Position numbers and translations under genes: made by a program. 64,000 nucleotides of DNA, from assembly GCF_013391475.1 (NCBI RefSeq), contig NZ_JACBAZ010000003.1, positions 496,001-560,000 of the forward strand, written 5' to 3'. The stretch comes from Oceaniferula marina (lineage in GTDB: Bacteria; Verrucomicrobiota; Verrucomicrobiia; Verrucomicrobiales; Akkermansiaceae). Shown one piece after another: positions 26,224 to 35,283 of the stretch (its first letter is position 1; every line of letters starts with the position of its first letter). A model generated the notes under the pieces. That model was given only the letters and a program-made list of their open reading frames with translations. It ran no database searches and had not been told where the DNA came from.

Positions 26224-28704
26224 ATGCACTTATCAGCTCCAAAGATTTACCTTCTGACTCTTGTTTGCGGATGCCATGCCGCCCTCGGCGCGCCACCCAA
26301 TTTCGACGACCACATCCTGCCGATATTCGAGCAGTCGTGCAACAACTGCCACAACCCGGACAAATCCAAAGGAGACCTCGACCTCAGCACCTACAGCGCC
26401 ACCCTGCGTGGAGGCTCCGGTGGAAAAATTGCCGAACCCGGCGAAGGCGCGGCCTCCAAACTCTACGGCGTGATCACTCACACCCTGGAACCAAAAATGC
26501 CGGAAAACGGCGATAAGATGGATAAAAAACAAGCCGACCTGATCCGGGCATGGATCGATGGCGGCATGCTGGAAAATAAGTCCGGTAAACCGAAAAAGAA
26601 GAAGAAAAACAACTTTGCCCTCGCCGCCCCAACCAGCACAAACAAACCGGACGGCCCGCCACCGATGCCCAAACACCTGCTGCTCGAACCCCTCGTTACC
26701 ACCACCCGGGCCACGGCCGTCAACGACCTCGAAGCCAGCCCCTGGGCGCCCTTGCTGGCCATCACCGGGCAACGCCAAATCCTACTCTACCACACCGATA
26801 CCCTGGAGCTCGAAGCCATCCTCCCCTTCGACCATGGTCAACCCGAGGTGCTCTCCTTCCACCCGTCCGGCAAGTACTTACTCGCTGGTGGAGGTATCGG
26901 AGGTAAATCCGGCACCACCATCACCTGGGACATTGAATCCGGCACCCCGGTCATTCGCGCCGGCAAGGACTTCGACTCCGTACTCGCCGCCTCACTGCGC
27001 CCCGACCTCGGTGGCGTCAGCCTGGGAGGTCCGGGCAAACGAGTCAAACTCTGGGACACCCGAAGCGACGAAGCTCTGGTCTCCATCAAAAAACATACCG
27101 ACTGGATTACCAAACTCGCCTACTCCCCGGACGGCGTGCTACTGGCGTCCGGCGGGCGTGGCGGAGGCGTCTACATTTGGGAAGCCCACACCGGCAATGA
27201 GTTCCACAACCTACGCGCCCACCAAGCAAGCATCACCGACCTCGTCTGGCGCTCCGATTCCAACCTCCTGGCAACGGCCTCCGAGGACAAACAAATAATC
27301 GTCTGGGAAATGAACCACGGTAAGCAGGTGAAAAAATGGGCTCCTCACGGCGGCGGCGTGCTTTCGATCGATTGGGCACGGAACGGCAACCTCGTCACCA
27401 GCGGGCGCGACAAAAAAGTCAAACTCTGGAAACCGGACTTCAATGCACTCAAAGAACTCCCCCCTTTTCCCTCCATGGTTGTCGACGTGGTGTTCAGCCA
27501 CGATGGCAAACGCCTGATCTGTGCCGAGTGGTCCGGCACCATCAGCGTCTGGGACGTCGCCAGCGCCAAGCAGCTTGGCACTCTTGCCGCCAACCCGCCG
27601 ACGATTGCTGACCGAATCATCTCCCTGCAAAAGTCCATCACCGGGCTCCCAGCAAAAACCAAACAAGCCGAGCAGGCATGGAACGAGGCAAAACAGCACC
27701 TCACAAAGCGTCAACAAGCCGAGCAGCAGGCAAAGGCCACGGCCCAACAAATGAAACAAAAACAACAACAGGTCGAAAAAGAACGCCAACAAACCGATCA
27801 ACAACAGAAGTCACTCGCCCAGGTTGGAAAACAATTGCAAAGCGAACATGAACAAAAACACCAAGCTGCCAAGAAAGCGCGGGAAGCTCTGCAACAACAC
27901 AACCAACGCATCGCCGCCGCCCGACCACCCATCCAACAAACGGAAGCTCGATTGAAACAACTCCAGCAACAAAAACAGGAACGGCACAAACATGAAACCA
28001 ACACCCGGAAACAAGCCGAGGCCGAACCCGAAAACCAAAACCTCAAACTGGCACACGAAAAAGCCGTCAGCGACCGACAAAAAACCGAACAGGAACTAAC
28101 AAAAACACAACAATCGCTGGATCAACAAAAACACTCGCTGGCCCAACTCGAACAACAACGGAAAGGACCGGGAAACCAACAGGCGATAGCCGATCAGCAA
28201 CGCCGCGAAGTCGATGCCAAATGGCAGGCCCATCACGAACAAAAAAAACAGCTAGAACAAAAGTTTCATCAAATCAACAAATCCAGCGGCGAACTCAAAC
28301 AGCAACTCAAGGCCCAGGAGCAAAAACTGAAACAAACAGCCGAGGCCAAAACCAAAGCCGAGCAGCTGTTAAAAACCACAACAGGAGAAAAGGAACAGCT
28401 CCAGCGACAAGGCGCCAAACTCAACCAACAACTCAAACGTTGGCGTGCCGCCGCCATCAACACCGAGGCGATTCAACTCGAGAAAGAAGCCAAGCAGCTC
28501 CACCAGCAACAAGAGCGGTCGATCCAATCGTTTACCGCTCTCGCCGACTCGATCAGCAAGATGAAAAATCCGGCCGATCTCCAACAAAAATCCCGGGAAC
28601 TGGCAAAGCTCCGAAAGGAAATCGATCAGCTGTCCGCACAACTCGTCCAGGTATCCAGCCAGGCCAAAGAGCGCCTCGCCTCCTACCACGCCGCCCTAAA
28701 ATAG
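26224..28704 (+). CDS. Cytochrome c, WD40 and coiled-coil fusion protein
   Basis: Last gene of the DUF1501 operon. After a signal peptide (cleavage near ALGAP) comes a planctomycete-type cytochrome domain with CNNCHNPDKSKGDLDL, then a KKKKK linker. About seven WD40 blades follow (roughly 145-460; for example HTDWITKLAYSPDGVLLASGG and ASEDKQIIVWEM). The last 350 residues are a Gln/Lys/Glu-rich coiled coil, almost unbroken. The propeller and coil suggest a large periplasmic scaffold that holds redox partners. The fusion of all three parts in one chain is notable. Confidence 0.88.
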   Translation: MHLSAPKIYLLTLVCGCHAALGAPPNFDDHILPIFEQSCNNCHNPDKSKGDLDLSTYSATLRGGSGGKIAEPGEGAASKLYGVITHTLEPKMPENGDKMDKKQADLIRAWIDGGMLENKSGKPKKKKKNNFALAAPTSTNKPDGPPPMPKHLLLEPLVTTTRATAVNDLEASPWAPLLAITGQRQILLYHTDTLELEAILPFDHGQPEVLSFHPSGKYLLAGGGIGGKSGTTITWDIESGTPVIRAGKDFDSVLAASLRPDLGGVSLGGPGKRVKLWDTRSDEALVSIKKHTDWITKLAYSPDGVLLASGGRGGGVYIWEAHTGNEFHNLRAHQASITDLVWRSDSNLLATASEDKQIIVWEMNHGKQVKKWAPHGGGVLSIDWARNGNLVTSGRDKKVKLWKPDFNALKELPPFPSMVVDVVFSHDGKRLICAEWSGTISVWDVASAKQLGTLAANPPTIADRIISLQKSITGLPAKTKQAEQAWNEAKQHLTKRQQAEQQAKATAQQMKQKQQQVEKERQQTDQQQKSLAQVGKQLQSEHEQKHQAAKKAREALQQHNQRIAAARPPIQQTEARLKQLQQQKQERHKHETNTRKQAEAEPENQNLKLAHEKAVSDRQKTEQELTKTQQSLDQQKHSLAQLEQQRKGPGNQQAIADQQRREVDAKWQAHHEQKKQLEQKFHQINKSSGELKQQLKAQEQKLKQTAEAKTKAEQLLKTTTGEKEQLQRQGAKLNQQLKRWRAAAINTEAIQLEKEAKQLHQQQERSIQSFTALADSISKMKNPADLQQKSRELAKLRKEIDQLSAQLVQVSSQAKERLASYHAALK

Positions 28705-29054
28705 ACTAATGGGGGACCTCCCAGCCCCCGAGCAAAGCCCAAGCCCTACTTCCCGCAAAATAGGACAGGATTCCATCCTGTCGACAAGCCAAGGAACAAA
28801 CAAGCCTCCTCTCAAGGCCCGATCCCGGATATACACCGAAGCATGAAATGAAGGTGCTGTCCCCGTCACCAGAAAAACAATGGAGGGAGTGGGGGAAAGT
28901 GCATCCAAGTCCTCGGAAAAACCGCTTGAGTAGGGTGAGAGAACCTCTTTCCGACTCTAGAGCCAAACATTTTATATGATCAGGCTTTCATGAAATATGC
29001 GGGCTAGCTTCCATATCAAGCTCTTCACTATTTGTCCATTCCGAGAGAATGGTA
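28705..29054. other. Gene-free spacer after the DUF1501 operon
   Basis: No convincing gene is seen. A short hairpin (GGGGG 28711-28715 with CCCCC 28725-28729) lies just past the operon and may be a weak terminator, although no T run follows. At about 29043-29054 the sequence ends in a degraded copy of the right end of the 207-bp palindromic element that begins at 29055. Confidence 0.45.
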
Positions 29055-29261
29055 TCTTACCAAGTAGCAAAACAGACGGGAAGATTGCCGAGATAAATTT
29101 CTGTTTTGGCAAGGCGCGACGATGGAATGGTGCGGGCACCATGACTGAGGAGAAACGCAGCCAGAACAGAAATTTATCCGGAACTCTGGTAGACCACGAA
29201 GTGCATTTCCTCACAGCTTTAAAACTTTCAATCGTCTCATCTGTTTTGCGGAGTGGTATTA
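29055..29261 (+). repeat. Palindromic repeat element, copy A (207 bp)
   Basis: Nearly identical to the copy at 34940-35146 on the other strand, and related to the one at 49233-49439. It has imperfect terminal inverted repeats of about 30 bases (TACCAnnnnGCAAAACAG type). An inner stem pairs GATAAATTTCTGTT near 29095 with its complement near 29170, and ATGGTGC-GG-GCACCAT (29127-29142) is a perfect hairpin. One frame (SSKTDGKIAEINF...) is open across the whole unit. It encodes no transposase, so it would be moved by something else, if at all. Confidence 0.85.
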
Positions 29262-29368
29262 CCAAGTAAGAAAACAGAAATTCATCCGGAAGACTCGATG
29301 ACCACGAAGTAATTTCCCTCAAAGCGTAACCATTTTCAATCGTCTCATGTGTTTTGAGGAATGGTATA
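29259..29368 (+). repeat. Internally deleted copy of the palindromic element
   Basis: It starts with a left terminal repeat (TACCAAGTAAGAAAACAG) fused to copy A head to tail, skips the central part, resumes at the right arm (AAATTCATCCGG) and ends with a right terminal repeat at 29363-29368. Its last 24 bases are read on the minus strand as the final codons and stop of the sulfatase gene. Confidence 0.75.
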
Positions 29369-30748
29369 TGGCAGTGTCCGCTTTTTACTCTCTCCGCCTG
29401 CTCTGGCCCTTGGGTAGGGTTTGACCTTGGGTGTTTTAAAGTCGGCGGGTTGAGGCTTGTCCACACGCAGCGCTTGGGCATCGCCGTACTGTTGCTGTTG
29501 AGCTTTAAGCAAGTCCATCATACGGGCCACCCTCTCGGGGTTTTCCGCTGAGACATCATGCATTTCATCAGGGTCGTTTTTGAGGTCAAACAGCTGATGA
29601 CGGTTGATCTGAGGGAAAACCATCAGCTTCCAGCGCTCGTCACGGATCGAGCGTTGGCTGTCCTGGTAGGCAAGCGTTGCCACATCCCGAACTTTAGCGC
29701 TTTTACCTTCCAGCACCGGGCGGATGCTTTTGCCGTCGATCTTATCGGCGATCTTACCGCCTGCGAAATCCACCACTGTGGGAAAGACATCATGCAGGTA
29801 GACCAGCGCATCTGTCTTGCCTGCATCAATCCCCGGGCCGGCAACCATGAAGGGGACTTTCATCCCGACCTCATAGATATTCTGTTTACCAAACAGGCCG
29901 TGACTGCCAAGCGCGAGACCGTGGTCGGAAGAATAAATAATGATGGTCTCTTTTTCCAAGCCGCTCTGTTTCAGGTAATCAAGCAAGCGCCCGAGATCGT
30001 AGTCCATTGCTGTCATCAGCGCGTAATAGTCAAAGATGTGGCCCCGTGTGGCTTCCTTTCCTCTTGGCCAGGCCTCCAACCTTTCATCACGAATGGTCAT
30101 CGAACCGATATCCCAGTGATGCATCGGCTTGAAGTTTTTGGGCAGGGGGATCTTCGCCGGGTCATACATATCCCGGAAATGTTTCTCGGCATAGCGGGGG
30201 TCGTGTGGACCGGACACACCAAGGTAGATGAAGAACGGCTTGTCCTTGTTGCGAGTCTGCTTAAGAAATTTCAGTGCATCATCCACAAAGGGGCGGCAGG
30301 CCCGGCCGCTCATCAGCGCATTCACATTGTGCACTTCCCCGTAATGGTCGAACTGCTTGCCAATCACTGGATGGTTTGCCCACGCACTTTTTTCACGGTA
30401 AAACGTTTCATAACCAGCGGTCTTCATCACCTTGGGCAAGGTATCTCCACTTGAAGGACAGCGCATTTTAGGAGCCCAGCGGTGCCAGACTTTCCCGGTC
30501 ATCACCTGATTACGCGATGCGATACAGACCGCCCCTGTGTGAGCGCCGTAACAATAACCGTTGTTAAAAACCTTGGATCGCTCGGCTAGTTTGTCGATGT
30601 TGGGTGTCTTGATGTCAGGATTTCCCAAAACTCCAATCGTGTCCGCCCGTTGGTCATCCGTAAAAATAAACAGAATGTTCGGCTTCTTCGCCATGGCCAA
30701 ACCGGCCAGAGCGCTTAATATGGCAAGTGCCAATAAACTTTTATTCAT
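29345..30748 (-). CDS. S1 family sulfatase, secreted
   Basis: Formylglycine-dependent arylsulfatase-type enzyme that removes sulfate esters, probably from polysaccharide. The signal peptide (cleavage near AMAKK) supports the ATG at 30748 over 30766. Metal ligands are visible in FIFTDDQRADT, and the activation motif is CIASRNQVMTG. The Cys is the residue converted to formylglycine, with Ala in place of the commoner Pro. Later motifs are GVSGPHDPRY, IIYSSDHGLALGSHGLFGKQ and a C-terminal RDERWKLMVFP. The last seven residues (YTIPQNT) and the stop come from the right end of a palindromic repeat, so the original C-terminus has been replaced. It is the last gene of the minus-strand glycan cluster. 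Confidence 0.92.
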   Translation of the reverse strand: MNKSLLALAILSALAGLAMAKKPNILFIFTDDQRADTIGVLGNPDIKTPNIDKLAERSKVFNNGYCYGAHTGAVCIASRNQVMTGKVWHRWAPKMRCPSSGDTLPKVMKTAGYETFYREKSAWANHPVIGKQFDHYGEVHNVNALMSGRACRPFVDDALKFLKQTRNKDKPFFIYLGVSGPHDPRYAEKHFRDMYDPAKIPLPKNFKPMHHWDIGSMTIRDERLEAWPRGKEATRGHIFDYYALMTAMDYDLGRLLDYLKQSGLEKETIIIYSSDHGLALGSHGLFGKQNIYEVGMKVPFMVAGPGIDAGKTDALVYLHDVFPTVVDFAGGKIADKIDGKSIRPVLEGKSAKVRDVATLAYQDSQRSIRDERWKLMVFPQINRHQLFDLKNDPDEMHDVSAENPERVARMMDLLKAQQQQYGDAQALRVDKPQPADFKTPKVKPYPRARAGGESKKRTLPYTIPQNT

Positions 30749-30910
30749 AGGTAAGGGTTGTTTCATCTAGCCGGATGCTCCGAGTTCTCCCTGAGAGCCT
30801 CTCTTAATACGGCGTCTGGCATAGACTGTTGCAAAAAACACCTCACAGCTCAAACGAACAGAATCAGCTGAGGAAATCACAAACCGGGAAAAGCAGTTCC
30901 AGAGTCCGCA

Positions 30911-31708
30911 TTATTTTCTACGGCGCAGGATGAGGGAAACCCCTCCCAAGCTGAGCAGTGCTGCCGAGGAAGGTTCAGGAACAGCATGGATACTCAGTGC
31001 GGCTACGGGATCATCACCAACCCCAAAGGTGAACATCCGCAATTCATCCATGTCCCCAACAAAATACTGTTGGTTTTCAGTATGCGATTTTTGACCGATG
31101 GCATAATCACCGGTCCAGACGGGGGCACCATTAAAGGAGTCACCCACGACCTCCTTGCCATCGACGTATAATTTGGAGATTCCGTTGTTTCGAATGATCG
31201 CAATGTTGTACCACTGGCCCACGGTAGGGGTCATGGCATGAATGCTGTCGGAAGCCACACCGTTGCGCTGTAAATTGATTGGGCTATTGCTAAGCTTTGA
31301 AAAAGTCAGGGCTCCTGTCGTTCCACTGCGAACATAACGCTGGTGGCCTGCAAGACTGTGATGGCGCACCCAGAACTCCATGGCAAAATTATCAGCCGGC
31401 AGATTAGCTGTGGCTGCGTCATTTCGCCATAGCGATGTGCTCATGGCAGCGTTGCCAGCGAAAGTGGTGTAGGAGCTACTACCCGGGGCCGCTGGAGTTG
31501 TAGTGTTGATCGTCAGACTACCAACACCTTCTTTGGTATCCATCGAATAGCCATTGCCACTGGTATCCAATGCAATATTCCCTGCCCCGGTCGATCCATC
31601 CTCCCCCATGGGAAGGTGCATGATGGTCGTAATCGCGGCATGCGACGGGACAACATTCAAAAAGCCACCCAAAGCTGCAACGGTCATTTGTTTTGTTAAT
31701 TTTTTCAT
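30911..31708 (-). CDS. LamG-like PEP-CTERM protein
   Basis: The ATG at 31708 gives a clean signal peptide (cleavage near PSHAA). The mature part is one concanavalin/LamG-like jelly roll with typical strands: FAMEFWVRHHSLAGHQRYV, GQWYNIAIIRNNGISKLYVDG, and YFVGDMDELRMFTFG near the end. The C-terminus AVPEPSSAALL, hydrophobic helix and RRRK form the PEP-CTERM tag. It may bind the polysaccharide that the cluster degrades. It lies between the regulator and the sulfatase on the same strand. Confidence 0.87.
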   Translation of the reverse strand: MKKLTKQMTVAALGGFLNVVPSHAAITTIMHLPMGEDGSTGAGNIALDTSGNGYSMDTKEGVGSLTINTTTPAAPGSSSYTTFAGNAAMSTSLWRNDAATANLPADNFAMEFWVRHHSLAGHQRYVRSGTTGALTFSKLSNSPINLQRNGVASDSIHAMTPTVGQWYNIAIIRNNGISKLYVDGKEVVGDSFNGAPVWTGDYAIGQKSHTENQQYFVGDMDELRMFTFGVGDDPVAALSIHAVPEPSSAALLSLGGVSLILRRRK

Positions 31709-31861
31709 CGTTCTTGATACCTTATCCTGTTGCCTTCTGCATTTCGTACCCATCCATGAACCATGGGCCACATATGACGTATAATAAACAGCCGCACACC
31801 ACGGTGAGTCACGCTTTATGAATTATCAAAAAGCGGCCAAAAACTGCGAAAACGCGCAGAC

Positions 31862-33010
31862 CTATGTTCTGTGCTGCCCCCTGAACTGTCCTGGAGTCAT
31901 ACCGGTTTCGCGCTTAAACATGTGGCTGAGCCTTTCCGGGTATTTCATTCCCGCCAACTCGGCGATATGCGCCAGGGTAAAATCAGTATCTTTGAGCCAT
32001 CCTTTGATGCGCTCGAGCTGGGTTTCGATCAACAGACGTTTAACCGTCACCCCCATTTCCTTCTCAAAACTACGCTCCAGCAATCGCTGGGATACATGGC
32101 ACTGATTGGCGATATCCTTCACTCTGGCGCCCTCGGTAGCTCGTAGTCTGATTTGCTCAAGAGCCTTCGCAACAATGGGGTCGGAAACAGCGCAAACACC
32201 ACTCGAGAGCCGCTCGGTAACGCCTCTGGGCGCTACCACACGTTGAATCCCCATGCCGTGAGGGTCTTTACCCTCCATCATGGCCCCTAACCAAGAGGCG
32301 GCCAACCAGCCAACCCGGGGAATATCGGGATCAATACTCGACAAACTCGGAAAAACCATCGAGCACAGCAGGCTGTCATCATCCACCCCCAGAACCGCCA
32401 GTTGTTCGGGAACCGCCTTACCCAACTCATGGCAAAGGTTAATCACCCCGACTGCGACCGCATCACAGGCACAAAACACAGCGCAGGGCATCACCAAATC
32501 ATCCAAAAACTGACGGATTTGACGGGATCTGGATTGGTAATCTCCATCCGGTATAGGCGGAACTTCAAGACTGCAGCACTCATACCCCCTTTGCTCTAGC
32601 TTGCTGATGTATCCCTCCTGCCTAAAGGTTGAATAGTGGCGGTTCTCATAGCCAATATAGGCAAAGCGCTCATAACCCTTACCTATAAAGTAATCGGCGG
32701 CCAAGGCTCCTACCGCCAAATGATCACTATTGATAAGCATCCCTGCCACAAAAGCCTGCTCTCCTTCAGCACACAGGTTCAACACGGGAATACCTTCCCG
32801 GCTTTTGGCACGTGAAATCGTTTGATCCAGTGAGCGGACAATGATTCCGTCCCCTTTCCAATGCTCCAACCATCCTGGCTCCGTCGTCTTTAAACCCCGT
32901 TCCTCAAAATGAAGATTCCAATCATGCATCTGGCCATACTTGGCAATCCCTGAGAGCAGGTTTCTCCCAAACTGGGTCGAGCTTTCAATAATGACCGCGA
33001 TGTTTTTCAT
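31862..33010 (-). CDS. XylR-like regulator: LacI-type sensor with AraC DNA-binding domain
   Basis: Residues 1-275 form a periplasmic-binding-protein-like sugar sensor (IAVIIESSTQFGRNLLSGIAKY, later CAVFCACDAVAVGVINLC and LAVLGVDDDSLLCSM). Residues 280-382 carry the two AraC helix-turn-helix motifs (RVKDIANQCHVSQRLLERSF; LAHIAELAGMKYPERLSHMF). This domain order is that of E. coli XylR. It sits in the middle of the glycan cluster and most likely activates it when a monosaccharide product binds. The sugar is not known. Confidence 0.9.
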   Translation of the reverse strand: MKNIAVIIESSTQFGRNLLSGIAKYGQMHDWNLHFEERGLKTTEPGWLEHWKGDGIIVRSLDQTISRAKSREGIPVLNLCAEGEQAFVAGMLINSDHLAVGALAADYFIGKGYERFAYIGYENRHYSTFRQEGYISKLEQRGYECCSLEVPPIPDGDYQSRSRQIRQFLDDLVMPCAVFCACDAVAVGVINLCHELGKAVPEQLAVLGVDDDSLLCSMVFPSLSSIDPDIPRVGWLAASWLGAMMEGKDPHGMGIQRVVAPRGVTERLSSGVCAVSDPIVAKALEQIRLRATEGARVKDIANQCHVSQRLLERSFEKEMGVTVKRLLIETQLERIKGWLKDTDFTLAHIAELAGMKYPERLSHMFKRETGMTPGQFRGQHRT

Positions 33011-33089
33011 AAAAAGAGTTTTGTTGGAACCCCCTTGTCAGGCAAGAAATTTAGCCCCCACCCCTTGGCATGAACGCTTATTAAGCTAT

Positions 33090-35168
33090 TCATTTGATAT
33101 CATGAAGCGACCACACCTTGAGCTTTTTTTCTTTGCCCTCCGGTATTTCAAATGGTCCGGGAACGGGAAACATACCGTTGCGAGCACTTCCATGGTAATC
33201 TGACTTTAAGTGGTATTGGGAGCCGTCAGGTTGTAGGTAGGCTTGTCGCGGGACCTTGACTTTGCCGAGTAGTTTACTGGTCACCCAGGGAAAACGATTC
33301 ACTCCGCCATCAAGATCCGGCATGACCAGATTCAAGTGATATGCCCCGTCCTTTTGCTCTAGCTTCAACCCGACCCTGTGCTCCTTACTCAACGTCGAAT
33401 CCTTGCTATGTCTCGAAGGTGTTGCGCCTTGCAAAAACACATTCCCTGCCATGAAGACATCCATTCTGGCCTTATCGTAACCGGCAAGGCTGACAGATTT
33501 TCCGATGAACACATTGTTATAGTAGCGCTCATCGCCGCTGCGATTCGGGTCCAAACCTCCCATTTCGGTGGAGTGCTCCTTAAGCCACGGAGTTCGTCGA
33601 CCTTCAGCATCACCGACTTTCACTTGAATGTTGCCCGCAAACAAATTGTGCGCATAGGCCCCTCCCTGTGAATTGACCAACATCGCTTTTTCCGATAGCA
33701 GCACATTGTGATCGAGCATGACCGGACCATGGTTCACCTCGAGGAAAATATCCTCTCGAGGCTTGTTGTCATGCAATAGGTTCTTCGTCACCCGTGTTCC
33801 CTGGGTCATCCAATCCAACCAAATGCCACGGCTGCAACGGTACACATGATTTCCTTCAATCAGAGAATCCAAGGCACCGTGAAACTTCATCCCCGCCATC
33901 TCGTGACCGCTAAACAACCTGCGCACGTGGATATCATGAATCTCATTCCCGATGATTTTTGAAAAAACCGCCCCGAGACTCCCTACAATGCCCGCTTGCT
34001 CGCAATGCGAAATATGGTTTCCCCTCACGATATGGTGACCGATGTTTTGGCCATTCCAGCCATGCTTGTAGGCGCGCTCGATTGTTTTTACATATCCCCC
34101 GGCACTGTTGGCCGAAGTATTGTCCCACTTGTCACCATGTTTTCCCAAAGTGATTCCCGTACAGGTGGAGTAACGAACCGTATTGTTTTCGATCACCCAG
34201 CCTTTGCTCCAATGGGTTCCCACCAGACCGATTTGTTCCGCAGTTGGCGGTGCCCAGGGGGTCGCAGCTTGTTCCAAAATAAAGCCACGCAATGTGATGT
34301 AGTTCACTCCGGTCTTGCTCGGATAAAAAACGGATTGCCGGGCATTCACTTCCACCAGTTGGGTATTGGGATCAACTCCCATGAACTGCGCCCAGACAGT
34401 GGTCGCATCACCAGCAGCAGGCTCGGAAAACCATAGCGGCTTATTGTCAGTCGGAGCAAAGACATCCTGCTTTTTTGCCGCCTCGGTTAACCAGTGACCA
34501 TTAAGATACACCGCCGCGGTGTGATGTTTACGCTTATTCGGTTTGAACCAATCCCCCCGGATCAAATCCTGAAACGGGTTGAAATCCCCAAACATAACAT
34601 TGGGGATCTCGACCTTCCAGATATCCCCCTGAACACGCGTCCAACCTTTGACCACTTCCGAGCCCTTGATCACCACCGTTTCACCTTCTGCCGCCCGATA
34701 GACAATCCGATGCTCATCTGAAGTCCCACCGCGAGGGGGATCGATCCTCTCACGATACACTCCCTCATGAACGGTGATCACATCACCCGGCATGGCAAGC
34801 TCCGCAGCTTTGGCTATGTGACGAAGAGGCGCCGCAAACGTTCCGGCAGAGGTGTCATTTCCACGGGGTGACACATGATACTCTTTGGCACTCAAACATG
34901 GCATGGCCGCCATCACGGCCATGCCTGCGGCCCAATGGGTAATACCACTCCGCAAAACAGATGAGACGATTGAAAGTTTTAAAGCTGTGAGGAAATGCAC
35001 TTCGTGGTCTACCAGAGTTCCGGATAAATTTCTGTTCTGGCTGCGTTTCTCCTCAGTCATGGTGCCCGCACCATTCCATCGTCGCGCCTTGCCAAAACAG
35101 AAATTTATCTCGGCAATCGTCCCGTCTGTTTTGCTACTTGGTATAACAATCGATTTCATAGGATGCAT
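33090..35168 (-). CDS. Secreted right-handed beta-helix protein, signal peptide interrupted by a repeat
   Basis: The mature protein (from KEYHVSPRGND) is a right-handed parallel beta-helix with a DUF1565-like start (GTFAAPLRHIAKAAELAMPGD, then VHEGVYRERIDP). Repeated coils follow (NTVRYSTCTGITLG, GNHISHCEQAGIVG, GNHVYRCSRGIWLD). Polysaccharide lyases and some glycosidases have this shape, so a glycan-cleaving role is plausible but no catalytic residue can be assigned. The first codons (MHPMKSI) are separated from the hydrophobic core HWAAGMAVMAAMPCLSA by a 207-bp palindromic element read in frame as 69 residues. Without the element a normal signal peptide appears. With it, export may be lost. 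A later ATG (35159) is also possible. Confidence 0.85.
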   Translation of the reverse strand: MHPMKSIVIPSSKTDGTIAEINFCFGKARRWNGAGTMTEEKRSQNRNLSGTLVDHEVHFLTALKLSIVSSVLRSGITHWAAGMAVMAAMPCLSAKEYHVSPRGNDTSAGTFAAPLRHIAKAAELAMPGDVITVHEGVYRERIDPPRGGTSDEHRIVYRAAEGETVVIKGSEVVKGWTRVQGDIWKVEIPNVMFGDFNPFQDLIRGDWFKPNKRKHHTAAVYLNGHWLTEAAKKQDVFAPTDNKPLWFSEPAAGDATTVWAQFMGVDPNTQLVEVNARQSVFYPSKTGVNYITLRGFILEQAATPWAPPTAEQIGLVGTHWSKGWVIENNTVRYSTCTGITLGKHGDKWDNTSANSAGGYVKTIERAYKHGWNGQNIGHHIVRGNHISHCEQAGIVGSLGAVFSKIIGNEIHDIHVRRLFSGHEMAGMKFHGALDSLIEGNHVYRCSRGIWLDWMTQGTRVTKNLLHDNKPREDIFLEVNHGPVMLDHNVLLSEKAMLVNSQGGAYAHNLFAGNIQVKVGDAEGRRTPWLKEHSTEMGGLDPNRSGDERYYNNVFIGKSVSLAGYDKARMDVFMAGNVFLQGATPSRHSKDSTLSKEHRVGLKLEQKDGAYHLNLVMPDLDGGVNRFPWVTSKLLGKVKVPRQAYLQPDGSQYHLKSDYHGSARNGMFPVPGPFEIPEGKEKKLKVWSLHDIK
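34940..35146 (-). repeat. Palindromic repeat element, copy B, in frame within a gene
   Basis: Near-identical to copy A but in the opposite orientation, with terminal inverted repeats, the inner stem and the central ATGGTGC-CC-GCACCAT hairpin (35059-35074). It lies inside the signal-peptide codons of the beta-helix gene and is exactly 207 bases, so the frame is kept. It splits a Val/Ala codon: removing it joins MKSI to AHWAAGMAVMAAM. Confidence 0.88.
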
Positions 35169-35283
35169 TTTTCTAAAGAGGCGAGAATACAAACGCCCTG
35201 GAATGATCATTCTTACAAACGGGTTGCCTTTTCACCATGAAAAACGGGTCCGCCGTTTTCCAGCTAAGCTCAAGGTTCATTTG

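Noticed and set aside
28997-29269. 90-codon plus-strand frame in copy A
   Set aside because: It is the conserved open frame of the element, not an independent gene; the upstream part is not protein-like. Kept as a property of the repeat.
28972-29481. 169-codon minus-strand frame through copy A
   Set aside because: It consists of repeat sequence and antisense of the sulfatase end region; the same residues recur in the copy B shadow frame, so it is repeat read-through.
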